DNA of 29,854 nt from [Eubacterium] saphenum (GCA_004557645.1 SFGI01000027.1:1-29854), one strand, 5' to 3'. Shown: positions 15,201 through 22,825, counted from the first letter of the stretch. Notes: generated by a model from the sequence alone, not told the origin. Program-made: numbers and translations.

Positions 15201-15365
15201 TTATTCTTTGTCGTGACAACCGTATCCGCCGCCCTGCTTTTTCCCGCAGCTGCAGGAGGACGGGCAGCCGATGCAGACCGCACCGTGTTTTTTCTCTTTT
15301 CTAATATACAGCACCGCTGCTCCGACCAAAATCAGAACAACTGCTGCAATAATAAAATTTGTCAT
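15201..15365 (-). CDS. FeoB-associated Cys-rich membrane protein (module 1)
   Basis: This 54-residue protein has one N-terminal membrane helix (residues 3-20, FIIAAVVLILVGAAVLY), a basic stop-transfer stretch (IRKEKKH) and a Cys-rich tail with CIGCPSSCSCG (31-41) and a last Cys at 50. This is the pattern of FeoB-associated Cys-rich membrane proteins, which may help FeoB handle Fe2+, like the small FeoC partners of other bacteria; the mechanism is unproven. GGAG lies 8 bases before the ATG and the gene starts 12 bases after the feoB stop, so it is co-translated from the same mRNA. The topology would put the Cys tail in the cytoplasm. Confidence 0.9.
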   Translation of the reverse strand: MTNFIIAAVVLILVGAAVLYIRKEKKHGAVCIGCPSSCSCGKKQGGGYGCHDKE

Positions 15366-15377
15366 ACTGAAAACTCC

Positions 15378-17387
15378 TTATACGCTTTTTGCTGTGCCAT
15401 GCAGCCCATATTCCGCTGCGATGTTTCTGTTTGCTTTCCGAATCAAACCAACGATGATCGCCACGATCCCTGCCACTGCCACCAAGCCGGGAATGAAACC
15501 TACACCCAGTGTGCCTTCTGTCAGCAGTGTGCCGATCTGGTATACAAAGAATGCTACGGTAAAGCCTGTTGCGAACTGCAGGGCGATGCCGCCTGCCAGC
15601 CATTTCTTATCTTTGATCTCTGCATTCATGGCACCCATGGCCGCAAAGCAGGGAGGTGTATACAGGTTGAACATCAGATACGCCAGTGCCGCCGCCTTTG
15701 TCAGCCCCATCACTGCCGCAACTTCCCCGGCACCGCCCATCAAAGCCAGCTCTTCTGTATCGATAAAGTTAGAGATGCCATAGACAACTGCCAGTGTACC
15801 AACCACGTTTTCTTTTGCGATAAAGCCAGTGATAGATGCTGCTGCCAGCTGCCATACGCCGAAGCCCAGAGGGATCATCAGGATGGCAAAGGGAGAAGCG
15901 ATGGTCGCCAGAATGGAGGTATGGGCCATGCCTTCTTCCACCACCTGCAGCTGCCAGTTGAAAGTCTGCATGATCTGTACGACTGTGTTGCACACCAGAA
16001 TGATAGTGCCGGCTTTGATGATATAAGCTTTCCCACGGGAGCACATGGACAGGAAGGCTCTCTTCAGGCTGGGCACTTTATATTCTGGCAATTCCATAAT
16101 GAAGAAGGATTTTCTGACCTTGTGCCCTGCAATCTTGTTTACCAGCAGCGCGCCAAAGAAGATCAGCACGATACCTACGAAATACATCAACGTACCTACC
16201 CAAGAAGCATCTGCGAAAAATACCCCTGCAAACAGAGCGATGACAGGCAGCTTTGCCCCACAGGGCATGAAGGGCGTCAGCATTGCTGTTACTCTCCGTT
16301 CTCTCTCATTTCGAATCGTTCTGGAAGCCATAACGCCGGGGATGGCACAGCCAGTGCCGATAACGAAAGGAATCACGGATTTCCCGGACAGACCAACTTT
16401 CTTGAAGATGGGGTCCAGGACCACGCCAACACGGGCCATGTAACCGCAATCCTCCAGCAGAGCGATCAGGAAATACATGACCATGACCAAAGGCAGGAAC
16501 CCAACCACGGCACCTACACCGCCGATGATGCCATCTACCAGCAAAGCCTGCATGAAAGGAGAAGCATTTTCCACCAAGCCCGCCACAGATTCCTGGAAGC
16601 TTTCAATCCACCCTACCAGGGCATCTGCGATCATGGGGCCCACAGAGGACTGGGAAATATGGAATACCAGAAACATAATGACTGCAAAAATGGGGATACC
16701 CAGCCATCTGTTTGTCAGGATGCCGTCCAGTTTATCCTGACTGTTCTTTTCCTTTGTCAGCACTTTTCTTGTTTCAACGGCTTTTACGATACTGTTAACA
16801 AATGCGAAACGGCTTCTGTCAGAAGCTTCTACCGCTTCCTTGTTTGTCAGGTCGATATTCCCCTCATCATAAGGTGCCTTCTGCTCCTTTCCTTTCAAAG
16901 ATGCTGCTGTTTTCACCAACTGAACCAAGCCTTTGTCGTTGGCGATCGTGGAAACCGTCTGAATGACGGGGCAGCCCAGCTTTGCGGACAGTAGTTCCGT
17001 ATCGATCTGTGTATCTTTCTTTTCGTTCACATCACTCTTGTTCAGAGCCACCACCACAGGAATGCCAAGTTCCAAAAGCTGTGTGGTAAAGAACAGTGAA
17101 CGGCTCAAGTTTGTTGCATCTACGATGTTAATGATGACATCGGGATTTTCATTTCTCACATAGCTGCTGGTAATGCTTTCCTCCGATGTAAAAGGAGACA
17201 TGGAATAGGCACCGGGCAGATCCACTGCCATCAATTCTTCCCCTTCATAAATATTCTTTTTGATCAGGCTTTCTTTTTTGTCTACTGTAACCCCCGCCCA
17301 GTTACCAACTCGCTCATTTCTGCCCGTCAGCGCGTTGTACATGGTGGTTTTCCCACTGTTTGGGTTCCCTGTTAAAGCAATTCTCAT
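15378..17387 (-). CDS. feoB: Ferrous iron transporter FeoB (module 1)
   Basis: This 669-residue inner-membrane GTPase transporter imports Fe2+. The N-terminal G domain shows G1 GNPNSGKTT (7-15), switch GVTVDKKE, G3 DLPGAYSM and G4 NKSD. The C-terminal part has two Gate-type repeats with the conserved Cys segment GTGCAIPGVMASRT and the second conserved block ITGFIAKENVV, among about eight or more helices. GGAGG 8 bases upstream gives the start. Unlike module 2, its feoA is not overlapping: 117 bases with a hairpin and operator C separate them. The sequence differs widely from the other FeoB in the window (for example GNWAGVTVDKK against GNFPGVTVDQK), so the two are old paralogues, not a fresh duplication. 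Confidence 0.96.
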   Translation of the reverse strand: MRIALTGNPNSGKTTMYNALTGRNERVGNWAGVTVDKKESLIKKNIYEGEELMAVDLPGAYSMSPFTSEESITSSYVRNENPDVIINIVDATNLSRSLFFTTQLLELGIPVVVALNKSDVNEKKDTQIDTELLSAKLGCPVIQTVSTIANDKGLVQLVKTAASLKGKEQKAPYDEGNIDLTNKEAVEASDRSRFAFVNSIVKAVETRKVLTKEKNSQDKLDGILTNRWLGIPIFAVIMFLVFHISQSSVGPMIADALVGWIESFQESVAGLVENASPFMQALLVDGIIGGVGAVVGFLPLVMVMYFLIALLEDCGYMARVGVVLDPIFKKVGLSGKSVIPFVIGTGCAIPGVMASRTIRNERERRVTAMLTPFMPCGAKLPVIALFAGVFFADASWVGTLMYFVGIVLIFFGALLVNKIAGHKVRKSFFIMELPEYKVPSLKRAFLSMCSRGKAYIIKAGTIILVCNTVVQIMQTFNWQLQVVEEGMAHTSILATIASPFAILMIPLGFGVWQLAAASITGFIAKENVVGTLAVVYGISNFIDTEELALMGGAGEVAAVMGLTKAAALAYLMFNLYTPPCFAAMGAMNAEIKDKKWLAGGIALQFATGFTVAFFVYQIGTLLTEGTLGVGFIPGLVAVAGIVAIIVGLIRKANRNIAAEYGLHGTAKSV

Positions 17388-17451
17388 TTTGAATTCCTCC
17401 TAAAAATATGATCGTGCTTCGTTTGACTTCGAGTGATTTTTACCAAATTTA

Positions 17452-17467
17452 GTTAGTTTTAGCTAAC
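17452..17467 (-). promoter_or_regulatory. Predicted iron-repressor operator, site C
   Basis: GTTAGTTTTAGCTAAC (plus strand): perfect 5-bp arms with a 6-base centre, in the gap between feoA and feoB of module 1. A further hairpin, GTGGTGA/TCACCAC, lies at 17485-17504 right after the feoA stop. I see no clean promoter for feoB alone. Confidence 0.6.
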
Positions 17468-17504
17468 CATAGGGCAAAATATATGTGGTGAAATCATTCA
17501 CCAC

Positions 17505-17717
17505 TTATACAATAATTGCTTCTGCCAAAAGATTGTCGATGGTATATCTGCCATCCTTGATGGAAACGACACAGCCGCCCTTCAGATGAGAGATCACTGT
17601 AATGGGTTCGCCGCTGTAGCAGCCCAGAGAAAAAAGAAACCCATCCATTTCTTCATCATCTGTCACAATTTCCTTGATGATATATTCTTCTCCTTCTTTT
17701 GCAGCCATCAGGTTCAT
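17505..17717 (-). CDS. feoA: FeoA-domain protein (module 1)
   Basis: This 70-residue SH3-like FeoA protein has the family features: an N-terminal KEGEEYIIKEIV strand, MDGFLFSLGCYSGEPITVISH (the loop where FeoA usually has LxxLGlxxGxxv) and a C-terminal VSIKDGRYTIDNLLAEAIIV with the usual DGRYxLDxxLA-like end. FeoA is a cytosolic partner thought to regulate FeoB. GAGAGG lies 6 bases before the ATG; a second ATG three codons on is possible. The gene is driven by a consensus promoter carrying operator E with operator D just downstream. It is separated from its feoB by 117 bases containing a hairpin and operator C. Confidence 0.88.
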   Translation of the reverse strand: MNLMAAKEGEEYIIKEIVTDDEEMDGFLFSLGCYSGEPITVISHLKGGCVVSIKDGRYTIDNLLAEAIIV

Positions 17718-17743
17718 AGTATCCTCTCACTTCCTTCCATATA

Positions 17744-17759
17744 ATTAGTTCTAACTAAC
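17744..17759 (-). promoter_or_regulatory. Predicted iron-repressor operator, site D
   Basis: ATTAGTTCTAACTAAC (plus strand) includes the near-perfect palindrome TTAGTT-CT-AACTAA. It lies just downstream of the expected transcription start of feoA (module 1). Confidence 0.6.
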
Positions 17760-17768
17760 TTCTTTAGG

Positions 17769-17797
17769 AGTTTATCACGACTAACTTTCTTTGTCAA
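17769..17797 (-). promoter_or_regulatory. Promoter of feo module 1 with overlapping operator E
   Basis: On the minus strand TTGACA (17792-17797) is followed after 17 bases by TAAACT (17769-17774). Operator E, minus strand GTTAGTCGTGATAAAC (17770-17785), covers most of the spacer and the -10 box, so a bound repressor would exclude RNA polymerase. Confidence 0.7.
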
Positions 17798-17830
17798 TCC
17801 CTTTTCCATCAATTACTAATCATTTTTTCT

Positions 17831-17862
17831 CAAAAAGAAAGCCCCGGAAAACTTCCGGAGCC
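17831..17862 (-). terminator. Terminator of feo module 2
   Basis: On the minus strand GGCTCCGGAA pairs with TTCCGGGGC (one G-U) and is followed by TTTCTTTTTG. It lies 10 bases after the second Cys-rich miniprotein gene, separating module 2 from the module 1 promoter. Confidence 0.75.
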
Positions 17863-17871
17863 AAATTTCAT

Positions 17872-18006
17872 TTATCTTTTTTTACTGCAGCTGCTGCAAT
17901 CACCACTGCAGCCACCGCAGCCGGTGCCATTCTTTTTTATAAAGCGAATGGCGGCAACGAACGCCACCAAAATCGCCCCTAAGATGAGATAATCAAAAAT
18001 ACCCAC
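17872..18006 (-). CDS. FeoB-associated Cys-rich membrane protein (module 2)
   Basis: This 44-residue protein has an N-terminal helix (FDYLILGAILVAFVAAI), a short basic stretch (RFIKKN) and a tail CGGCSGDCSSCSKKR with four Cys in 11 residues. It is the module 2 counterpart of the 54-residue protein at 15201-15365 but shows little identity beyond the layout. The start codon is GTG at 18006, 12 bases after the feoB stop, with GAGGTGAGG just before it. It is short and lacks an ATG, so automated callers could omit it. Same inferred role: membrane partner of FeoB. A terminator follows 10 bases after the stop. Confidence 0.85.
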   Translation of the reverse strand: MGIFDYLILGAILVAFVAAIRFIKKNGTGCGGCSGDCSSCSKKR

Positions 18007-18018
18007 ACCCTCACCTCT

Positions 18019-20025
18019 TTAGAAAATCAGGCTCAAAACCTGATATACGCCAAAAGCAACGATCCACGCGACCACGCATTGCAGCACTGCAACGCCCAAC
18101 CCTAAGGCATTGCTGCCCAATTCTCTTTTTACCGCTGCCATTGCCGCCATACAAGGGGTATACAGCAGTGTGAACACCAGAAAGCTGATGGCAGAAATAG
18201 GCGTAAACAAACCACTCAGGGCAGGCCCCAGTGTTTCCATGGAAGTGCCCGTCAAGACGCCCAAAGTGCTGACAACGGCTTCCTTAGCGGAAAAACCTGT
18301 GATCAAAGCTGTGGGGATGCGCCAGTCATCAAAGCCCAGAGGAGCAAAGATGGGTGCCAGCCAATGTCCCAGCATCGCCAACAGGCTGTCGGCACTGTCT
18401 GTTACCACATTCAAGCGGCTGTCGAAGCTCTGCAGGAACCAGATGATGACCGTTGCTACGAAAATAACGGTAAAGGCTCTCTGCAGGAAATCCTTCGCCT
18501 TATCCCACATCAGGAGCAGCACGCTTTTTGCGGAGGGGAAACGATAGTTGGGCAGTTCCATAACGAAGGGAACAGGTTTCCCTCGGAATACTGTTTTCCC
18601 GATGAGCAGCGCCACGATGATGCCCACGATAATGCCCGCTGCATACAGCCCGATCATCACCAGTGCCGCATACTTCGGGAAAAATGCCGCTGCAAACACC
18701 GCATAAATGGGAATCTTTGCGGAACAGCTCATAAAGGGTGTCAGCATGATGGTCATGCGTCTGTCTCTGTCGGAGGATAATGTTCTCGTTGCCATGACCG
18801 CAGGAACAGTGCAGCCAAAGCCCACCAGCAAAGGCACGATGCTTCTGCCGGAAAGGCCGATCTTTCGCAGCAGTTTGTCCATAACAAAGGCTATTCTCGC
18901 CATATATCCTGTATCTTCCAGAATAGAAAGGAAGAAAAACAGCACTACGATGATGGGCAGGAAGCTCAATACACTGCCCACGCCGGCAAATACACCATCG
19001 ATCACCAGGCTATGTACCACAGGGTTGATGCCATAGGCCGTCAGGGCTTTATCTGCCACAGCTGTGACAGCATCGATGCCCGCCGCCAGCAGATCGCTGA
19101 GATATGCACCAAATACATTAAAGGTCAGATAAAATACCAGAAACATGACCCCAATGAAAATGGGGATCGCCCAAAATCTATTGGTCAGCACGTTATCGAT
19201 CCTTACGCTGCGGATATGTTCCTTGCTTTCCTGAGGCTTGATGACCGTTGCCCCGCAAACTTTTTCAATAAAGTCATACCGCATATCCGCCAAGGCAGCG
19301 TTTCTGTCCATGGCGTGTTCCTCTTCCATCTGGATGATACTGTGTTCTACCAATTCCAGTTCATTCTGGCTCAGCGCCAGCTTTTCCGCAATGGAAGGGT
19401 CATCCTCGATCAGCTTTGTGGCTGCAAAACGAGTGGAAATGCCTGCCCGTTCCGCATGGTCTTCGATCTGATGACAAACGGAATGGATACAGCGGTGAAC
19501 AGGACCGGAGGGGCAGAAATCGTATACCTTAGGGTATTCCTTTCCCTTCGCTACACGAAGGGCTGTCTGCAGCAGTTCATCAATCCCTTCATTCTTTACG
19601 GCACTGATGGGGACCACAGGGATACCCAGTTCTTCACTCATTTTGCTGATGTTGATGGTGCCGCCATTGCTGCGAACCTCATCCATCATATTCAGCGCCA
19701 ACACCATGGGAATGTGCATTTCGATGAGCTGCAGGGTCAGGTACAGGTTTCTTTCAATGTTTGTCGCATCGACGATATTGATGATACCATCGGGCTTTTC
19801 ATTCAAAATAAAATCCCTTGTCACGATCTCCTCGCTGGTATAGGGGCGGATGGAATAAATCCCGGGCAAGTCCACCACGGAGCAATCCTTTTCCCCCCGC
19901 ACTTCTCCCACCTTCTGGTCTACGGTTACGCCGGGGAAGTTCCCTACATGCTGATTGGAGCCTGTCAGCTGATTGAAGAGTGTCGTTTTCCCGCAGTTCT
20001 GATTGCCTGCCAATGCAAAAATCAT
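18019..20025 (-). CDS. feoB: Ferrous iron transporter FeoB (module 2)
   Basis: This 668-residue Fe2+ transporter has a complete G domain: G1 GNQNCGKTT (7-15), switch GVTVDQK, G3 DLPGIYSI and G4 NMMDE. The Gate repeats include GFGCTVPAVMATRT with the conserved Cys and ITGFSAKEAVVSTLG. Its ATG overlaps the feoA stop by four bases (ATGA), the common FeoA-FeoB arrangement, so translation is coupled. Compared with module 1 FeoB it has a longer linker region after the G domain (MDRNAALADMRYDFIEK). Two FeoBs may differ in affinity, metal (Fe2+ or Mn2+) or growth conditions; the sequence alone does not tell. Confidence 0.96.
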   Translation of the reverse strand: MIFALAGNQNCGKTTLFNQLTGSNQHVGNFPGVTVDQKVGEVRGEKDCSVVDLPGIYSIRPYTSEEIVTRDFILNEKPDGIINIVDATNIERNLYLTLQLIEMHIPMVLALNMMDEVRSNGGTINISKMSEELGIPVVPISAVKNEGIDELLQTALRVAKGKEYPKVYDFCPSGPVHRCIHSVCHQIEDHAERAGISTRFAATKLIEDDPSIAEKLALSQNELELVEHSIIQMEEEHAMDRNAALADMRYDFIEKVCGATVIKPQESKEHIRSVRIDNVLTNRFWAIPIFIGVMFLVFYLTFNVFGAYLSDLLAAGIDAVTAVADKALTAYGINPVVHSLVIDGVFAGVGSVLSFLPIIVVLFFFLSILEDTGYMARIAFVMDKLLRKIGLSGRSIVPLLVGFGCTVPAVMATRTLSSDRDRRMTIMLTPFMSCSAKIPIYAVFAAAFFPKYAALVMIGLYAAGIIVGIIVALLIGKTVFRGKPVPFVMELPNYRFPSAKSVLLLMWDKAKDFLQRAFTVIFVATVIIWFLQSFDSRLNVVTDSADSLLAMLGHWLAPIFAPLGFDDWRIPTALITGFSAKEAVVSTLGVLTGTSMETLGPALSGLFTPISAISFLVFTLLYTPCMAAMAAVKRELGSNALGLGVAVLQCVVAWIVAFGVYQVLSLIF

Positions 20026-20255
20026 TCTGCTTCCCCCGCTTTCACTTCAATATTTTTTGCGTCATCGATACGGATGGTCAGGGTATATCCTCTCAAGCGC
20101 AGTTCAATAGGGTCGCCCATGGGAGCCACCTTCGTTACCGTCACCTTTGTTTTGGGGATGATGCCCATATCCAAGAGACGGCAGCGCAAAGCCCCTTCGC
20201 CGCCTACCCTTGTGATGACCGCATCTTTCCCTATGGGAAGTTCATTCAATGTCAT
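20022..20255 (-). CDS. feoA: FeoA-domain protein (module 2)
   Basis: This 77-residue protein is a typical FeoA: MTLNELPIGKDAVITRV, then GALRCRLLDMGIIPKTKVTV (the RxxxLGxxPGxxV-type signature), APMGDPIELRLRGYTLTIRIDDAKNIEV. It folds as a small SH3-like beta barrel and should bind or regulate FeoB in the cytoplasm. GAGGG precedes the ATG. Its stop overlaps the feoB start by four bases. It is the first gene of module 2 and lies behind a TTGACA-18-TATACT promoter with operator F across the -10 box. Confidence 0.94.
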   Translation of the reverse strand: MTLNELPIGKDAVITRVGGEGALRCRLLDMGIIPKTKVTVTKVAPMGDPIELRLRGYTLTIRIDDAKNIEVKAGEAE

Positions 20256-20329
20256 ACTGATCCCTCTATTCTAAGCAAATTCAGCCAAAGCTGAACTATG
20301 TTCTCAACTACAAAATAATACTAGAAATG

Positions 20330-20359
20330 AGTATACCACGGCTAACTCTCGCCTGTCAA
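20330..20359 (-). promoter_or_regulatory. Promoter of feo module 2 with overlapping operator F
   Basis: On the minus strand TTGACA (20354-20359) is followed after 18 bases by TATACT (20330-20335). Operator F, minus strand GTTAGCCGTGGTATAC (20331-20346), overlaps spacer and -10 in the same register as operator E at module 1 (GTTAGTCGTGATAAAC). Confidence 0.7.
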
Positions 20360-20367
20360 CGGAATGA

Positions 20368-20383
20368 GTTCATTTCAACTAAC
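20368..20383 (-). promoter_or_regulatory. Predicted iron-repressor operator, site G
   Basis: GTTCATTTCAACTAAC (plus strand): GTT/AAC outer arms with partial inner symmetry, 9 bases upstream of the -35 box of feo module 2. It is among the weaker copies. Confidence 0.45.
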
Positions 20384-20475
20384 TTTTATCATCTGCTGCA
20401 AACAAAGGATTTCTGCCTGTCCCCACTTCTCCTATGTTATGTTTCTCTCGGGAAAAAAGTTCCTGTTTTTAAGAT

Positions 20476-20509
20476 AGAAAACGCCTTAAGCCATACCGAC
20501 TTAAGGCGC
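20476..20509 (-). terminator. Terminator of glmS
   Basis: On the minus strand GCGCCTTAAG pairs with CTTAAGGCG around a 9-base loop, followed by TTTTCTATC, starting 14 bases after the glmS stop. Confidence 0.8.
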
Positions 20510-20522
20510 AATTTCCTTTGCT

Positions 20523-22346
20523 TTATTCCACTGTTACAGATTTTGCCAGATTTCTGGGTTTATCCACATCGCAGCCTCGTTCCACTGCAATATAGTATGC
20601 AAACAGCTGCATGGGCAGCACATTATAAGAGCTGGTGAACAGGTTATTCACCTTAGGCAGGTAAACCACTTCGTCTGCCACATCTTCGATAGCAGTGCAG
20701 CCTTCTGCCGCAATGGCAAGCACCTTGGCACCTCTGGCTTTGACTTCCTTCACATTGCTGACTGTTTTTTCCAGCAGGCTTTCCTGAGTCGCAATGGCAA
20801 CGACCAAAGTCCCTTCTTCAATCAGGGAAATCGTGCCATGCTTCAGTTCGCCCGCAGCGTAAGCTTCGCTATGGATATAGGAGATTTCCTTTAGCTTCAG
20901 GGAAGATTCCATCGCCACTGCATAGTCCAGACCACGTCCAATGATGAAGGCATTTTCACACTGAGCGTAGTGCTTTGCGATCTCTGCCATTTTTGCATCC
21001 ACCTGCAGCACTTCTGCTGTATGTTCCGGAAGGGCCCGCAGTTCTTCCACTGCTGCTTTGTAAGCGTCTTCCGCCATAGTGCCCCGCACCTTTGCAAAAT
21101 ACAAAGCGATCATATACAGCACAGACATCTGTGTAGTATAGCCTTTTGTTGTAGCAACAGCAATTTCAGGGCCGGCCCATGTGTAGATGACATCATCACT
21201 TTCTCTGGCGATGGAACTGCCTACCACATTTACGATAGCCAGAACCTTTACGCCCTGTTTCTTTGCTTCTCTCAGGGCAGCCAGTGTATCGGCTGTTTCA
21301 CCGCTCTGGCTGATGATGATGCAAAGATCCCCTTTGTTCAGGATAGGGTTTCTATATCTGAATTCGGAAGCGATATCCACCTCAACGGGGATACGGCAGG
21401 TTTCCTCAATCACATATCTGCCCACGATACCGGCGTGCATGGCACTGCCGCAGGCTACGATATGGATGCGTCCGCAATTTTTGATCTCTTCTTCTGTCAG
21501 AGAAATTTCATCCAGCTTGATATCTGTTTCCGTCATACGGGGCTGGATGGTCTTTTTCAGGGCTTCGGGCTGTTCCATGATTTCCTTCATCATAAAGTAG
21601 TCATAACCGCCTTTTTCCGCTGCATCAATATCCCATGTCACATGGTAGACTTCTTTTTTGATCTCGCTGCCGTCCATGGTGTACAGCTTTACGCTGTCAT
21701 TTTTCAGTACTGCGATCTCATTTTCTTCCAACAGGTAATAGTCTCTGGTATATTCCAGCAGAGCAGGAATATCAGAAGCGATATAGTTTTCGCCTTCGCC
21801 CAAGCCTACCAGCAGAGGACTGCCCTTCCGCACTGCCACCAGTGTATCGGGGTGATCGCTGCACATGATTCCCAGGGCATAAGCACCGCGAATCTTTTCC
21901 AACAGCTTTCTTGTGGTGGAGATCATATCGCCATCATACAGATATTCATACAGATGGGCTACCACTTCTGTATCTGTTTCAGATTTGAAGACATAGCCTT
22001 CTTTTTTCAGCATTTCCTTCAATTCCAGATAGTTTTCGATGATACCGTTGTGTACCACGGAAATTTTACCATTCTGGCTGTTGTGGGGATGGCTGTTTGT
22101 TTCGCTGGGTTCCCCATGGGTCGCCCAACGGGTGTGACCGATGCCGATGTGAGAAGATTTCTGTTCTTCCTTTTCCAGCTTTTCTGCCAAGCCTGCCAGT
22201 CTGCCTTTTACCTTGATGGTACGGATACCATCTTCATATACGGAAATACCTGCAGAGTCATACCCACGGTATTCCAGTTTGGACAGGCCGTTCAGCAATA
22301 CGGGAATGGCCTGATCGTTACCAATATATCCTACGATTCCGCACAT
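20523..22346 (-). CDS. glmS: Glutamine-fructose-6-phosphate aminotransferase (isomerizing)
   Basis: This 607-residue enzyme makes glucosamine-6-phosphate from fructose-6-phosphate and glutamine, the entry to peptidoglycan amino sugars. It starts MCGIVGYIG, with Cys2 the glutaminase nucleophile after Met removal. GHTRWATHGEP and the NGIIENY block complete the N-terminal Ntn glutaminase domain. Two SIS isomerase domains follow (around 285-425 and 455-597), including CGSAMHAG and SQSGETADT. The C-terminus KPRNLAKSVTVE is the conserved end. GGAGG 9 bases before the ATG sets the start. Upstream lies a glmS ribozyme, so the mRNA should be cleaved and lost when glucosamine-6-phosphate is abundant. 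A terminator follows. Confidence 0.98.
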   Translation of the reverse strand: MCGIVGYIGNDQAIPVLLNGLSKLEYRGYDSAGISVYEDGIRTIKVKGRLAGLAEKLEKEEQKSSHIGIGHTRWATHGEPSETNSHPHNSQNGKISVVHNGIIENYLELKEMLKKEGYVFKSETDTEVVAHLYEYLYDGDMISTTRKLLEKIRGAYALGIMCSDHPDTLVAVRKGSPLLVGLGEGENYIASDIPALLEYTRDYYLLEENEIAVLKNDSVKLYTMDGSEIKKEVYHVTWDIDAAEKGGYDYFMMKEIMEQPEALKKTIQPRMTETDIKLDEISLTEEEIKNCGRIHIVACGSAMHAGIVGRYVIEETCRIPVEVDIASEFRYRNPILNKGDLCIIISQSGETADTLAALREAKKQGVKVLAIVNVVGSSIARESDDVIYTWAGPEIAVATTKGYTTQMSVLYMIALYFAKVRGTMAEDAYKAAVEELRALPEHTAEVLQVDAKMAEIAKHYAQCENAFIIGRGLDYAVAMESSLKLKEISYIHSEAYAAGELKHGTISLIEEGTLVVAIATQESLLEKTVSNVKEVKARGAKVLAIAAEGCTAIEDVADEVVYLPKVNNLFTSSYNVLPMQLFAYYIAVERGCDVDKPRNLAKSVTVE

Positions 22347-22375
22347 AATTTTCTACCTCCAAAAATTTATTCGTC

Positions 22376-22541
22376 CGTTGCCTTTCTTTTGTCGGGAGCG
22401 TTGACCGCTCCGTTTTGTAAAAAGGCCTGCGTCCCTGAACGAAAGGGCGAGGAGCATCCGCCGAATTTTCGATATAGGAAGCTCTTATGAAGATTCCATA
22501 ACTCCTGCCTCGTCAGCCGCCCGATCTGCGGCTCTGGCGCT
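22376..22541 (-). ncRNA. glmS glucosamine-6-phosphate-activated ribozyme
   Basis: Read on the minus strand, the leader has the glmS ribozyme core in order. The cleavage site is A|GCGCCAGAGC (A-1 at 22541, G1 at 22540). CTGACGAGGCAGGAG resembles the conserved GUUGACGAGG segment, and TTCGGCGGATGCTCCTC is the conserved cofactor-side strand. The P3/P4 region follows, with CGGAGCG/CGCTCC and GAAAGGC near the 3' end. It ends about 30 bases before the glmS start. Binding of GlcN6P triggers self-cleavage and mRNA decay. The 3' boundary is approximate. Confidence 0.93.
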
Positions 22542-22590
22542 TCTATTACCTATAAACCTTCCTTTCCTTTGAAATGACTGATCGGAAGCC

Positions 22591-22616
22591 GCCTTTCTTT
22601 TTGAGCATAGAAAGGC
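22591..22616 (-). other. Hairpin near the 5' end of the glmS transcript
   Basis: A perfect 8-bp stem GCCTTTCT/AGAAAGGC with a 10-base loop lies about 5 bases after the predicted glmS transcription start and about 50 bases before the ribozyme cleavage site. It is not followed by a T run. Confidence 0.5.
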
Positions 22617-22627
22617 ATTATCGACTG

Positions 22628-22656
22628 ATTATAGCATTTTTTTCGCCTGCGGTAAA
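22628..22656 (-). promoter_or_regulatory. Promoter of glmS
   Basis: On the minus strand TTTACC (22651-22656) is followed after 17 bases by the consensus TATAAT (22628-22633). The start would be near 22621, about 80 bases upstream of the ribozyme cleavage site. The rest of the gap up to 22825 is AT-rich, with only a possible TATACT (22764-22769) for the plus-strand lipoprotein gene. Confidence 0.65.
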
Positions 22657-22825
22657 GCCTTTTTCCCATATTATGCGGTCTGCCATTGTCTTTGTGCGCG
22701 AAAAAAGACCCAATCTTTATAATTTTGAAAGATTTTTGTTATGGATTATTCAAAAAGATAAGTTATACTGTTAGAAAGAAGAAATCCATCTGAAAAAGGA
22801 TGCAACCGAAAAGGAGGAATATAAA

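Noticed and set aside
15192..16994. Open frame of 600 codons on the plus strand opposite feoB of module 1
   Set aside because: Low-complexity His/Gln/Cys-rich translation, fully antisense to FeoB, with no start signal.
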